From UBA3210 sp048359995 (GTDB taxonomy: Bacteria; Bacillota_I; Bacilli_A; RFN20; CAG-449), in assembly GCA_048359995.1 (NCBI GenBank), contig DBGCPK010000002.1:11945-75944 (forward strand): a stretch of DNA of 64,000 nt, written 5' to 3'. Numbering within the stretch: position 1 is the stretch's first letter; each line of letters begins with the position of its first letter. The notes beneath the pieces are model-generated. The model worked only from the letters and a program-made list of their open reading frames with translations, was not told the origin of the DNA and did not search any database. Both the position numbers and the translations under genes were made by a program. This document shows positions 27,463 through 36,984 of this stretch, one piece after another.

Positions 27463-28349
27463 ACTGGACAGAAGTCGGAGACATCGTTCTCGACAGTCTC
27501 AAAGACAGCGCGATCGCTTTCGCCTTTATCTTTGCCATCTATCTGATTTTGTCTTTTTTCGAGATCGGGATTTCCAAAATGCTGACGAAAAAAAGCCGTC
27601 TTTCCCCGCTTTTCGGTTCGCTTTTCGCTTTGATTCCCCAATGCGGCGTCAGCGTTATCGCCAGCGATCTTTACATCAAAGAGCATCTGACGACAGGCAC
27701 GCTCGTCGCCGTTTTTCTCGCGTGTTCCGACGAAGCGATTCCGCTTTTGTTAGCCTCGCACAGCGGCAAAGCTCTCGCCGTCATTCCTTTGATCATTCTG
27801 AAACTGATGATCGGATTCTTCGTCGGCTGGATCGTCGACCTTCGAATCCGAGATCGAAAACAGGTCGAAGAGCATCTTCATCACTGCGAACACGAGGAAG
27901 AAGTCCACTTCGGTTGCTGTCATCATTCCATCGACGACGAAAAAGAGAGCCGATTCAAGAAGCATTTCGTTCACCCTCTGATTCACAGTCTGAAAATCTT
28001 CGCCTATCTTCTGATCATCAATCTGATTTTCGGTTTGCTGATCGGCGGTATCGGCGAAGAAAATCTGATGAATTTCGTTCAGTCGAACCGCTTTCTGTCG
28101 CCGATTATGTCCGTATTGATCGGCTTGATTCCTCATTGCGCTTCCAGCGTCGTTCTCAGCGAACTCTATCTCTTGGGAGGGATTCCCTTCGGCGCGATTC
28201 TCGGAGGGCTTTTGATGAATTCCGGCTTAGGTCTCGTCTATCTTCTGAAAAAGAAAGAAAAGCGGAAAGACGCGCTGAAAATCGTCGCGATCTGCTTCGT
28301 TTCTTCCCTCTTTTTCGCTTATCTGACTTGCCTGATTTCGGGTTTCTGA
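27459..28349 (+). CDS. Putative heavy-metal exporter (ArsP_2/DUF2899-like permease)
   Basis: 296-residue polytopic membrane protein with about eight to ten helices in two pseudo-repeated halves. Each half carries the phrase LIPQCGVSVIASDLYIKEHL or LIPHCASSVVLSELYLLGGI, the mark of the ArsP_2 family (annotated as putative manganese or heavy-metal transporter). A cytoplasmic loop at about 140-165 is rich in potential ligands (HLHHCEHEEEVHFGCCHHS), a likely metal-sensing or delivery site. Start at 27459 overlaps the fur-family stop codon; the ribosome site GGAGGAAAG lies inside that gene. Co-expression with a Fur-type repressor implies metal-controlled export. The metal is inferred, not known. 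Confidence 0.85.
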   Translation: MNWTEVGDIVLDSLKDSAIAFAFIFAIYLILSFFEIGISKMLTKKSRLSPLFGSLFALIPQCGVSVIASDLYIKEHLTTGTLVAVFLACSDEAIPLLLASHSGKALAVIPLIILKLMIGFFVGWIVDLRIRDRKQVEEHLHHCEHEEEVHFGCCHHSIDDEKESRFKKHFVHPLIHSLKIFAYLLIINLIFGLLIGGIGEENLMNFVQSNRFLSPIMSVLIGLIPHCASSVVLSELYLLGGIPFGAILGGLLMNSGLGLVYLLKKKEKRKDALKIVAICFVSSLFFAYLTCLISGF

Positions 28350-30866
28350 TCATTCGGAAGCTTTCAACGCTTCGCTCATGTTGATTTTCAAAATCTTCGG
28401 CGAAAACACGACGACGACGATCAGCGAAAACAGAACGGTCAACAGGCCGGAATACAAGTAGCTCAACGGGTTGATCCGAATGCCGAAGATCAGTCCCGGC
28501 GAACAGATCGCTTCGATGATAAAACGGTGGAGATAAATTCCGAAAAGGATACCGAAAGCAAATCCCAGCACGCTCATGAAGAAAATTTCGCGGAAAAGAT
28601 ACATGACGACCTCTTTTTTCTGATATCCCAATACACGAAGAGTCGCCATTTCCTTGATTCTTTCGTTCATATTGATGTCGACAAGCGTATAGATGACGAT
28701 GATCGCCAAAATTCCGGATATGAGTACCAAAAGGAAGACGATTCCCCGAAGATTCTCGACTAAAGAGTTGTACACCTGCAAGTATTGTTCGGTAAAGACG
28801 ACCGATCGGATTTCGTGGGAAAGCGAAAGTTCGTCCAGCCATTCGTTTTCGTCGATATTCGAAAAATCTTTATATCCGATGATCGCGTGTCCGTCTTCCC
28901 AATCGCCGAAATCCAAGCGGTTTTCTCCGACGTAAAGGTAATTTCCGACGTAATTCTCGACAATTTGGTCGACGATCAAAGCATACACTCGATTCTGAAA
29001 GACGAAATCGTATTCTTTTCCGACGGCGACGTGGAGAACTTCGGCAGCTTGTTTCGTCAGGAAACACGAATCGGCGTCGAAATTCAACGCTTTCCCTTTC
29101 GTCGAAACAAAACTGATGTAATCGTTGAGCGAATCGTCTCCCGCGATCAAAGTCAAGTCGTACTTTGCATCACCCTCGATATGACCGCCGCCGCAATAGA
29201 GGATTTCGGTCTGATCGTCGATGCTTTCGATTTCCGGACTGTCGGTCTGAATGATCAGATTGTAATGGAAGATTTCGCGGTATTGGCTTTTCGTCAGCAC
29301 ATTGATCGAATCGGACAAGCCGAAACCGGCCAAAAGAATCGCGCTGCAACCTCCGACGCCCAGAATCATCATGAACAAATTCTTTTTGAAACGGAAGATG
29401 TTCCGAAACATCGATTTGTACTTGAATTTGAGCCTTTTCCAGATAAAGGAAATCCTTTCCAGAACGATCTTTTTCCCCGAACCGTTATCTCTTCCGATCA
29501 TCAATGCGCTGATGCTCTTTCGGTTGTATCCGCTGACGACGAAATAGATCACCAGAAGAATCGCCAAAACCATCAAAATCGAAATTCCGAAGATGTAAAG
29601 TCCCTGAAAGGTGAAGACGATCGGCGGCATCGCGCAGAGCGTGTAATACATTTGGTAGATGATGTACGGAAGCAAGAACACGCCTCCCAAAATCCCCAAT
29701 GCACACCCGACCAGAGTCGAAAACACCCCGAGTAAAAGGTATTTTTCGTAAATCTTTCCACTTGAATAGCCGTTGGCTTTCAACGTAGCGATTTCCATTC
29801 GATCTTTCGCGACGATTCTCCCGAATGACGAAAGGCTGACGAGAACGGCGATGGCAAAGAAGAAAGCAGGAAAGATGCTCGCGACCAAATTGACCTTTTC
29901 CGCGTTGATCACAAAAGTTTCCAAAGCAGGGATCGAATGATGATCCAAGTAGTAGAACGACGGAATCGAAGAAGAATAGGTCGCTTCGAATCGTTCTTTC
30001 GCGGCCGTTTCGATTTGTTCTTTAAACTCTTCGCTTTCCATGATCAAACGGAGGCTTTCCTCGTCAAATCCCTGTTTTTTCAACTCTTCGATCGCGGAAG
30101 AGGCGATCCGCTCTTCCAGTACATAGAGGTAATTCTTCGCGACGAGATCGTTTTCTTCGCAAAAAAGTTCGATTTCCGAAATCTTTTCTCCGACCGCCTT
30201 TTCGTATTTCGACGAAAAAACATCGATTTCTTCTAACGAACCGATTTTCAGCCAAAGGTCGGTGATCGCGGCGTTTTCCACCAAATCGTTTTCCAAAGAG
30301 GAATTCAAATAGGCGACGATCTGAAACTTCTTGGAGTTGAGCGAAGATGTGATATCTTCCTTGATGATATAGGTCGGATCGACGACTTTTCCGACTACCC
30401 GATAGGAGAATCCGCCGTTTTCGACGGTCATTTCCGTCATGTCGTCATTCAACGAGGGGTTGTCGGTCAAAACCACGCATTCGTTCTTAACCTCCGGAAA
30501 ACGCCCTTCTTTCAGCACCAGATGAAGATCCGTCGGCTGATCGACAATTTTGGCGTAATACGACATATTGCCGACTTTGACCGCGCTTTCCGTCTCTTTC
30601 ACGGCAGAAAATGCGGCGATATCTTTCAGGTTTTCGTTCAAAAAAGCGACGCTACGTTCGCTGAATCCGACGCTGCTTTTGATATCGATATCCTGATAAT
30701 CGACCTCTTTCATGTAACGATTGACTCCGGCGTACAAATCCGGCGCGCTCGAAATCAAACCGATCAAAAAGCCGACTCCCAAAGCGACGATAGCGATAAT
30801 CGATGCGATTCTGGAAAAATCCCTTTTGATCGAAGAAAGAAAGTAACGAAAATACGCCTTTTTCAT
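28350..30866 (-). CDS. FtsX-family ABC exporter permease (large, two FtsX domains)
   Basis: 838-residue MacB/FtsX-type permease. N-terminal helix at about 15-38; extracytoplasmic domain to about 330; three-helix FtsX core at about 335-450; a connecting loop and further helix near 495-515; second outer domain to about 710; final three-helix FtsX core at about 715-830 (LATLRVLGYQKKEVVMYLF is the typical cytoplasmic loop). This is the layout of permeases that export peptides or confer resistance to antimicrobial peptides. It starts 4 nt after the stop codon of its ATPase. The gene ends one base from the convergent exporter. The divergent TetR-type gene probably regulates it. Confidence 0.88.
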   Translation of the reverse strand: MKKAYFRYFLSSIKRDFSRIASIIAIVALGVGFLIGLISSAPDLYAGVNRYMKEVDYQDIDIKSSVGFSERSVAFLNENLKDIAAFSAVKETESAVKVGNMSYYAKIVDQPTDLHLVLKEGRFPEVKNECVVLTDNPSLNDDMTEMTVENGGFSYRVVGKVVDPTYIIKEDITSSLNSKKFQIVAYLNSSLENDLVENAAITDLWLKIGSLEEIDVFSSKYEKAVGEKISEIELFCEENDLVAKNYLYVLEERIASSAIEELKKQGFDEESLRLIMESEEFKEQIETAAKERFEATYSSSIPSFYYLDHHSIPALETFVINAEKVNLVASIFPAFFFAIAVLVSLSSFGRIVAKDRMEIATLKANGYSSGKIYEKYLLLGVFSTLVGCALGILGGVFLLPYIIYQMYYTLCAMPPIVFTFQGLYIFGISILMVLAILLVIYFVVSGYNRKSISALMIGRDNGSGKKIVLERISFIWKRLKFKYKSMFRNIFRFKKNLFMMILGVGGCSAILLAGFGLSDSINVLTKSQYREIFHYNLIIQTDSPEIESIDDQTEILYCGGGHIEGDAKYDLTLIAGDDSLNDYISFVSTKGKALNFDADSCFLTKQAAEVLHVAVGKEYDFVFQNRVYALIVDQIVENYVGNYLYVGENRLDFGDWEDGHAIIGYKDFSNIDENEWLDELSLSHEIRSVVFTEQYLQVYNSLVENLRGIVFLLVLISGILAIIVIYTLVDINMNERIKEMATLRVLGYQKKEVVMYLFREIFFMSVLGFAFGILFGIYLHRFIIEAICSPGLIFGIRINPLSYLYSGLLTVLFSLIVVVVFSPKILKINMSEALKASE

Positions 30867-30870
30867 ACGT

Positions 30871-31578
30871 TTACCACTCGATCTCCTCGATCGGAGTCGG
30901 GTCGGAATTGTATTCGTCCTTGACGACCGATCCGTTTTTCAGGCAGATGACGTGATCCGCCATAGCCGTAAGCGCGCTGTTATGGGTGATCACGATTACC
31001 GTCTTTTCCATCGTTTTGGAAATATCGTAAAGCAATGCCAATATCTTTTTTCCCGTCTGATAGTCCAATGCGCCCGTCGGCTCGTCGCACAGGAGAAGTT
31101 TCGGGTTCTTGGCGATCGCTCGGGCAATGGCCACGCGCTGTTGTTCGCCTCCGGACAATTGCGAAGGAAAATTGTCGGCTCTTTCTTCCAAACCCACCTT
31201 TTTCAGGACTTCCGCGGAATTCAAAGGGCGTTCGCAGATTTCCGCGGCGATTTCCACGTTGTCCAACGCCGTGAGATTGTTCATCAAATTGTAAAACTGG
31301 AAGACGAACCCGATCGAATTTCTTCTGAAAAGCGTCAGTTTTTTGTCATCATACTTCCCGATGTCTTCCCCGTCGACGAGAATCGTTCCTCCGCTGATCC
31401 GATCCATACCGCCCAAAAGATTTAAAAGCGTCGTCTTTCCCGAACCGGAAGGACCGACGATGACGCAGAATTCGCCGTGTCTGATCCGAATGCTGATATC
31501 CGTATTGGCGACGATTTTCTGTTCGCCGATCGCGTACTCTTTCCGCACGCATTCCGTCTCAATCACATATTCGCTCAC
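30871..31578 (-). CDS. ABC exporter ATPase, MacB/LolD type
   Basis: 235-residue ATPase that powers the FtsX-type permease encoded directly downstream. Walker A GPSGSGKTT (42-50), Q-loop FQFYNLMNNLTALDNVE near 94, signature LSGGE (141-145), Walker B LLLCDEP (161-167), and ITHN H-loop near 199. All motifs are intact. The start codon is GTG at 31578 preceded by GGAGGAG. The operon promoter lies in the 119-bp interval shared with the divergent TetR-type gene. Confidence 0.92.
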   Translation of the reverse strand: MSEYVIETECVRKEYAIGEQKIVANTDISIRIRHGEFCVIVGPSGSGKTTLLNLLGGMDRISGGTILVDGEDIGKYDDKKLTLFRRNSIGFVFQFYNLMNNLTALDNVEIAAEICERPLNSAEVLKKVGLEERADNFPSQLSGGEQQRVAIARAIAKNPKLLLCDEPTGALDYQTGKKILALLYDISKTMEKTVIVITHNSALTAMADHVICLKNGSVVKDEYNSDPTPIEEIEW

Positions 31579-31645
31579 CGATACTCCTCCTTCGATTAAG
31601 ACTATTATTATTAAAAACCCTTACATAAAAAAGCACATAAAAACA

Positions 31646-31678
31646 ACACTTGTCTTTTAATGGACAAATGTATATAAT
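31646..31678 (+). promoter_or_regulatory. TetR-type operator overlapping the regulator's promoter
   Basis: Inverted repeat ACACTTGTC ... GGACAAATGT (31646-31671). It covers a promoter made of TTGTCT (31650-31655), a 17-nt spacer and a perfect TATAAT (31673-31678) that drives the TetR-type gene. The same repeat lies upstream of the divergent ABC operon, so one operator could control both. Inferred from position and symmetry. Confidence 0.6.
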
Positions 31679-31697
31679 ATGTGCATGAGGTGATTCT

Positions 31698-32222
31698 ATG
31701 GATCGTCGACCGATCAAAACCGTTTCTTCGATCAAAAAAGCGCTGCTCTCTTTGATCAAGACCAAAAGAATCAGCGAAATCAAAGTCATCGATATCTGCA
31801 ATAAGGCCAATATCAGCCGTTCGACTTTTTATCTTCATTTCACCGACATCAACGATCTGATCGATCAAATCGAAGAAGAACAGATCGGACCGATTTTTCG
31901 GATTTGTTTGAGTTTTCGCACAGACAACATTAAAGAAAAGTGCAGGGAAATTGCTCTTTTTATCAGGAAAAACTCGGCGGTCTTCAAACTTCTTCTCTTA
32001 AAAACCGACGATCATTTCGAAAATAAATTCAAGAACAAAATCGATAAACTGATGAACGCTTATCTTGGCAATCAAAAGCAATCCACGTTCACGAAGTACT
32101 ATTTTTCCTTTATCGTCAACGGCGCCAGCGGCGTGTTCAAATCGTGGATTCTCGACGACTGCGCGATGGACGAATGCGAAATCATCGACAACTTTATTTC
32201 CTACATCAAACAGAACATTTGA
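31698..32222 (+). CDS. TetR/AcrR family transcriptional regulator
   Basis: 174-residue regulator, short for the family. N-terminal TetR helix-turn-helix at about 10-55 (SIKKALLSLIKTKRISEIKVIDICNKANISRSTFYLHFTD-type text), followed by a helical ligand and dimer domain. The SRSTFYLHF phrase is the recognition helix of the DhaS/TetR_C subgroup common in lactic acid bacteria. It is divergent from the FtsX-type ABC exporter with an operator-like repeat between them, so it most likely represses that exporter and itself until a toxic ligand appears. It ends one base before the convergent flavin reductase gene. Confidence 0.85.
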   Translation: MDRRPIKTVSSIKKALLSLIKTKRISEIKVIDICNKANISRSTFYLHFTDINDLIDQIEEEQIGPIFRICLSFRTDNIKEKCREIALFIRKNSAVFKLLLLKTDDHFENKFKNKIDKLMNAYLGNQKQSTFTKYYFSFIVNGASGVFKSWILDDCAMDECEIIDNFISYIKQNI

Positions 32223-32223
32223 C

Positions 32224-32781
32224 CTATTTTAACTTTTTCCCGCTGGAAAAGGCTTTTCCGGCAATACCTCCGACCCGCAGGTAATCGTGATTGATCGGGT
32301 CATAAGAGATCAAATTCATCTTCGTCGGATCGATCGTTCCTTTTTCGTCGACAAACGAAGAATCGACGCTGACGTTGACGATTTCACCGAAAAACAGACC
32401 ATCGTCGCTGACTTTTTCCAAGCGGCATTCCAAACACATCGGCAACTCTTCGATAACCGGAGCATCTACAAATTCGCTTCGAACGGCATGAAACCCCGCC
32501 TTTGAAAACTTATCCTTGACCTCGTTCGCGGAAACCATGCCGACATAATCTTCGCTTTCTAAGCGATCTTCCGTCCCGAAACCGACGGTGAAAGCTTTTC
32601 TGCTCAGAATATTTTTCGTCGTCTTGTGTTCCATAGCCAGAGAAAGCACGATCTGATTGTAATCGCTGATTCCGCCCCAAGCCGCATTCATCGCATCGGG
32701 ATTTCCCTCTTCGTCAAAAGTACCGATAATCAATACCGGAAGCGGATAGAGAACCGTTTTCGCACCTAAATTCTTTCTCAT
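32224..32781 (-). CDS. Flavin reductase/flavoredoxin family protein
   Basis: 185-residue FMN-binding protein of the flavin-reductase-like fold (split beta-barrel). The N-terminal phrase VLIIGTFDEEGNPDAMNAAWGG and the segment VGFGTEDRLESEDYVGMVSANEVKDKFSKAGF are characteristic. Such proteins reduce flavins or act as flavoredoxins for unknown acceptors, in the cytosol. I use the ATG at 32781 with GAGGAAAG upstream, not the longer frame from 32808. It is co-directional with the carbohydrate cluster but separated by 57 nt and not obviously part of it. Confidence 0.87.
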   Translation of the reverse strand: MRKNLGAKTVLYPLPVLIIGTFDEEGNPDAMNAAWGGISDYNQIVLSLAMEHKTTKNILSRKAFTVGFGTEDRLESEDYVGMVSANEVKDKFSKAGFHAVRSEFVDAPVIEELPMCLECRLEKVSDDGLFFGEIVNVSVDSSFVDEKGTIDPTKMNLISYDPINHDYLRVGGIAGKAFSSGKKLK

Positions 32782-32838
32782 AATTCTTTCCTCGACTTTC
32801 TGTTTCAATTATATCCTTATCTCTTTGCGAAAGCATCT

Positions 32839-34560
32839 TTAATTCATTTCGAATATTTTTTTTAGTTGCTCCAACGGCGCTTTCGGCGTACGATCCGAAG
32901 ACAAAAGTCCATTGACTTCTTGTTGAACGTCGGTCAATTGCGTATAGCAATATCCCTGAAACTCCGTCTTTGCGATGCCTCGAATCAACTCATTGATTCT
33001 TTCACAAAGATCGCTTTCGTCTTTTGCGCCGCAGCCATAACCCCAGAAATCCTTTTTCAAGTCATTGATGAAAGCAATGCCGCCGAACTCCGTTAAGATG
33101 ACCGGTTGATTCCGATATTTCTGTCCCTCCGCGAATAACGAATAACCTTGTGGGTACATTCCATCATAATCTCCGCAATATTTATTCGGGAATTCCGCCG
33201 TCTTTTTTATATCGTAGTCGTGTATTCCGAGAATGTCGCTTTCTTCGATGGTTTCAAAACCATCGTTAGTGGAAATCAACCTTGTGGGATCCAAGCTTTT
33301 TGTAAGATAGTAAAGGCCTCTGGCGAAATTTTGCTGCGCTCTATCTGTTTTGATTTCTTGTACTCCCCAACTTTCGTTCAAAGGTACGTAAGCGATAATG
33401 CCGGTAAAGTTCTTTGTATAATTGACGATTTCTTGCCATTCGCTCGTGATAGATTTGACTTCTTGTTCGCAGAACGTATACGCAGAAGGCATTTCACACC
33501 AGACGAGAAATCCGAGTTCTTCCGCATAGTAATAGAAATAAGGGTCTTCGACCTTTTGATGTTTTCTTGCTCCGTTGAATCCCATCGCTTTTGCAAGTTC
33601 GATATCTTTCTTTATCGCTTCTATACTCGGAGGTGTTAATCCGCTTTCCGCCCAATATCCTTGATCCAGAATCAACCTTTGAAACAAGGGTCTTCCGTTC
33701 AGACAAATCTTTCCGTACTCATCGATATGAATCTTTCTTAAACCGATTCTCGAATGAGCCGAATCGACGACCTTCTTGGCTTTGAATAATTTGAAATCGA
33801 CAGCGATCAAATTCGGCTGATCCGTCGACCACAACAGATGGCTGAAATCGAAAGCGTAATCAGCAAGCGAAATCGAAAACTTTGTGCGTTTTCCGTCTAA
33901 ACTTATCCGTTGCTTTTTGAGTGTGCGATTCTTCCACTTTAAAGCGATTTCGAGTTCTTCCGCTTTTTCATAGAGCGTCTCTACGTATCCAAATATTCTC
34001 CGATGATCCACATCGGACTGCAAGGAATACCGCTCGATACAATCGTCGTCGAAATAATCGATCCAAACGCTTTGCCAAATCCCGCTGTTAGGAAGATAAA
34101 AACACGCGAATACTTCCCCAGTCCATGTTTGCTTTCCGCGCGGAAGCCTCGTATCCAAAGTATCTTTGCACCGGACGACAATCTCGTTTTCTTCCCCTCT
34201 TAAATACTCTGTGATATCCACTTGAAAAGGAGTAAAACCACCGACATGTGTTTTGACGTGATAGCCATTGATCCAAACGTCCGTCTGATAATCTGCCGCA
34301 TTGAAACAAAGTAACGCACGACGGGAAAGATTGTCCCGTTCGATGACGAATTTTCGGCGATACCACAGGATATCGTAAACTCCCTTGTCGCCGATTCCGC
34401 TCGCATCATATTGGTAAGAAAAAGGCACAAGAATTTTTTTGCTTAATGCCAAATTCTTTATATCTCTTTCACCAAAATCAAAGTCCCACTCTCCATTCAA
34501 AATTTGATAATTTTCTCGTCTAAACTGAGGACGAGGATATTCTTTTCTTTCTGATTTCAT
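32839..34560 (-). CDS. Glycoside hydrolase family 2 (beta-galactosidase/beta-glucuronidase type)
   Basis: 573-residue cytoplasmic enzyme (no signal peptide) for removing a terminal beta-linked sugar, most likely galactose or glucuronate. Order: jelly-roll sugar-binding domain (about 20-175), Ig-like domain (to about 265), then TIM barrel. Acid/base Glu396 lies in VPLNESWG and nucleophile Glu491 in VILTEFGG. The length is that of short GH2 enzymes. I prefer the ATG at 34560 (GAGG upstream) over 34587, which has no well-spaced ribosome site. It is the last gene of the carbohydrate cluster, after GH36. Substrate specificity is not decidable from sequence. Confidence 0.9.
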   Translation of the reverse strand: MKSERKEYPRPQFRRENYQILNGEWDFDFGERDIKNLALSKKILVPFSYQYDASGIGDKGVYDILWYRRKFVIERDNLSRRALLCFNAADYQTDVWINGYHVKTHVGGFTPFQVDITEYLRGEENEIVVRCKDTLDTRLPRGKQTWTGEVFACFYLPNSGIWQSVWIDYFDDDCIERYSLQSDVDHRRIFGYVETLYEKAEELEIALKWKNRTLKKQRISLDGKRTKFSISLADYAFDFSHLLWSTDQPNLIAVDFKLFKAKKVVDSAHSRIGLRKIHIDEYGKICLNGRPLFQRLILDQGYWAESGLTPPSIEAIKKDIELAKAMGFNGARKHQKVEDPYFYYYAEELGFLVWCEMPSAYTFCEQEVKSITSEWQEIVNYTKNFTGIIAYVPLNESWGVQEIKTDRAQQNFARGLYYLTKSLDPTRLISTNDGFETIEESDILGIHDYDIKKTAEFPNKYCGDYDGMYPQGYSLFAEGQKYRNQPVILTEFGGIAFINDLKKDFWGYGCGAKDESDLCERINELIRGIAKTEFQGYCYTQLTDVQQEVNGLLSSDRTPKAPLEQLKKIFEMN

Positions 34561-34573
34561 ATCTTCTTTTGCC

Positions 34574-34666
34574 TCACAAAATCTCATCTTCCAAATCCTG
34601 ATTTATGAAAGTTTTGACCGCCATAACGCCCTTATACGCTTCGAAAATCCGATAACATTTTTTCAT
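34574..34666 (-). CDS. Possible 30-residue leader/coupling peptide between GH36 and GH2
   Basis: The ATG overlaps the GH36 stop codon as ATGA and is preceded by GAGGAG at good spacing. The frame encodes 30 residues (starting MKKCYRIFEAYKGV) and stops 11 nt before the chosen GH2 start. It is one of few ways to fill this interval and could pass ribosomes on to GH2. No family is recognised and it may be only a chance frame. Confidence 0.35.
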   Translation of the reverse strand: MKKCYRIFEAYKGVMAVKTFINQDLEDEIL

Positions 34667-36840
34667 AAAGTCTCCTCGATGTGCCAAATCCAACTACCGC
34701 AATCGGGGAGACGCGGAAACATAATACCCGCATTCATCAAAGCCCTGCCGCTTGCAATCCGATTGAGTTCCTGGATTTTATACCTCTTGGTTTCGTCAAG
34801 TCCCCTGAGTTTCAGAACTCTTTCATGGTCGCACGGAACGCCGCGAAAACGTTCTCCGACGATATACGCCCGACTTTTATCCTTGCTTACCGCCATTACG
34901 CAAAAATAATTAGATGTAAAAGGATCGGAAAGTCTGTATAAATCTCCCTTTAATATGAGTTCGTCTATTTGCTTGTAGTTTTCGATTTGATCTTTTATCT
35001 GATTTTTCTCTTCTTTCGAGAGTTTCGTTAAATCCAACTCGTATCCGGTCGCACCGAGCGAAGCGATGGCACCGCGCGTGAAAAGCGGCGTCGTTCTTCG
35101 GGTTTGATGATTCGGACAAGCCGAAACATGGCAACTCATCGCACTCATCGGATAGCAAATCGACGTCCCCCATTGGATTTTGCTTCTTTCCAATCCGTCT
35201 GTGTCGTCGCTTGTCCAAATCTGTGCGAAATAATAAAGCGCGCCGCCGTCGAATCTTCCTCCTCCGCCGGCACAGCCCTCGAAGAAGACGTCCGGAAAAG
35301 CCCCTGTAAGCCTTTCGGCAAGATCATAAAATCCGAGCGTATAGCGGTGCAGAAATTCTCCTTGTCTGTCCTCCGGAAGGTGAGAAGCAAAATTCTCCGT
35401 GATGTCTCTGTTTTTATCCCATTTGACATACGAAATCTCATTTTGCCGAAGAATTCTACCGATCTCTTCGAATAGATAATCGACAACTTCTTTTCTTGTC
35501 AAGTCCAGTACCAGTTGATTGCGGCTTCGGCACGGATCGACTCCCGTCTTTTTGATCGCCCAATCGGGATGGGATCGATACAATTCGCTGTCTTCCGATA
35601 TCATTTCAGGTTCGAACCAAAGCCCGAAATGCAAGCCTTTTTCCCTGCAATGGTCGATAATCGCCGTAAGTCCGCCTTTCAATTTTTCATCGTTGACGAA
35701 CCAATCGCCCAAACTGCTTCTATCGTCGTCTCGATGCCCGAACCAACCGTCGTCGAGCACAAAAGTATCTATCCCGAGTTCCGCCGCTTCGTCGATGATT
35801 GCGAATAATTTCTCGCTGTCGAAATGGAAATACGTCGCTTCCCAGTTGTTTACAACGATCGGACGCCGCATTTTCGCGCGTACCGGATCGATAATATAAT
35901 CGCGGAAAAAATCGTGATAAGATCTCGACAATCCTCCCAGCCCTTCCGAAGAATAGCAAAGCGCAGCCTGCGGAGTGGTTAATTCCTTATTCCCGTTCAA
36001 TTTCCAACCGAACATATAGTCGTTGATACCGCCTTGCACTCTTACGCTTTTATCGCTTGAAACTTCGGCCGTAATCGCAAATGATCCGCTGTAAATCAGA
36101 TTAAATCCGTAACAATCTCCTCGCACTTCGTCGCACCCCTCCGCGAGAATCGCCATAAACGGATTCATTTGATGCGAGGAATATCCTCGCGTAGATTCTA
36201 TTCTCAGCGTTCCTTCCGAAAGCGCAGAAACAACGGGTTTTCTCTCGCTTCCCCACGCCCCCGCAAGGCGGAGTGCGGAATAAGTCCCCTCATTATCGGG
36301 AAGTTGCGTGCAAAAGGAAAATGCCTTTACGATTTCTTCGGAATTCTTTCCCACATTCCGGATAACCGCGTTTCTGATAAGCACGTCCGAATCTTTCATC
36401 ACCGAATAATTCAATTCGACTTCCGTGTCCGAAAAATCGTCTTTTAAAGTGATCGTAAGCGTTTGAGTCGCTTTTCGTATGCAAGGCATTCCTTTTATCG
36501 AAATCGCACCGTCAAAGACGGCGTGCTTCACGTACTTCAAACGGCTCATAGAGGAACCGTCTTCCCGTCTCACGATAATCGTCGCCGAATGAAAGTCGCC
36601 TCGACCGAAAAAGCCGCATTCCGACGGCATCGAATCCAAAGCCATATCCATATTGACATCGTCGACATTCGGCTGAACCTTTTCGCCGTGTTCTCCGACT
36701 AAAAACGGAACGTCCCCGTCTTCGATCTTTTTTCCATAATAAAGATGCTGCAAAAAACCCGCACGGTTTACATAAAAGCAGTAACTATAATTTTTGCCGT
36801 TTAGAATAAAACATCTTGCATGGGAATCATATACGATCAT
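34663..36840 (-). CDS. Alpha-galactosidase, GH36 (RafA/Aga type)
   Basis: 725-residue cytoplasmic enzyme that cleaves terminal alpha-galactose from raffinose-type sugars or hemicellulose side chains. N-terminal beta-supersandwich to about 320, then a TIM barrel. Family motifs: VNNWEATYFHF, LDDGWFG, LWFEPEM, KWDKNR with nucleophile Asp475, and the Asp pair in TSDDTD (about 545-548) holding the acid/base; FEGCAGGGGRFD forms the substrate loop. Full length and no missing residue. Start at 36840 is set by AAAGGAG 9-10 nt upstream. It is encoded 145 bp after the HAD gene in the same direction; no separate promoter is convincing. Confidence 0.95.
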   Translation of the reverse strand: MIVYDSHARCFILNGKNYSYCFYVNRAGFLQHLYYGKKIEDGDVPFLVGEHGEKVQPNVDDVNMDMALDSMPSECGFFGRGDFHSATIIVRREDGSSMSRLKYVKHAVFDGAISIKGMPCIRKATQTLTITLKDDFSDTEVELNYSVMKDSDVLIRNAVIRNVGKNSEEIVKAFSFCTQLPDNEGTYSALRLAGAWGSERKPVVSALSEGTLRIESTRGYSSHQMNPFMAILAEGCDEVRGDCYGFNLIYSGSFAITAEVSSDKSVRVQGGINDYMFGWKLNGNKELTTPQAALCYSSEGLGGLSRSYHDFFRDYIIDPVRAKMRRPIVVNNWEATYFHFDSEKLFAIIDEAAELGIDTFVLDDGWFGHRDDDRSSLGDWFVNDEKLKGGLTAIIDHCREKGLHFGLWFEPEMISEDSELYRSHPDWAIKKTGVDPCRSRNQLVLDLTRKEVVDYLFEEIGRILRQNEISYVKWDKNRDITENFASHLPEDRQGEFLHRYTLGFYDLAERLTGAFPDVFFEGCAGGGGRFDGGALYYFAQIWTSDDTDGLERSKIQWGTSICYPMSAMSCHVSACPNHQTRRTTPLFTRGAIASLGATGYELDLTKLSKEEKNQIKDQIENYKQIDELILKGDLYRLSDPFTSNYFCVMAVSKDKSRAYIVGERFRGVPCDHERVLKLRGLDETKRYKIQELNRIASGRALMNAGIMFPRLPDCGSWIWHIEETL

Positions 36841-36984
36841 CTCAAAAATCTCCTTTACGAATAACCGAACGGCTTCTTGCTCTATCCGATACAAACGGGA
36901 TTGCCTCAGAGCCGACGATTATCTTCTTTTATGATAGCAGTTTTTTCGTCTAAATACCCGAAGATTGACGATAAAACCGATTTT

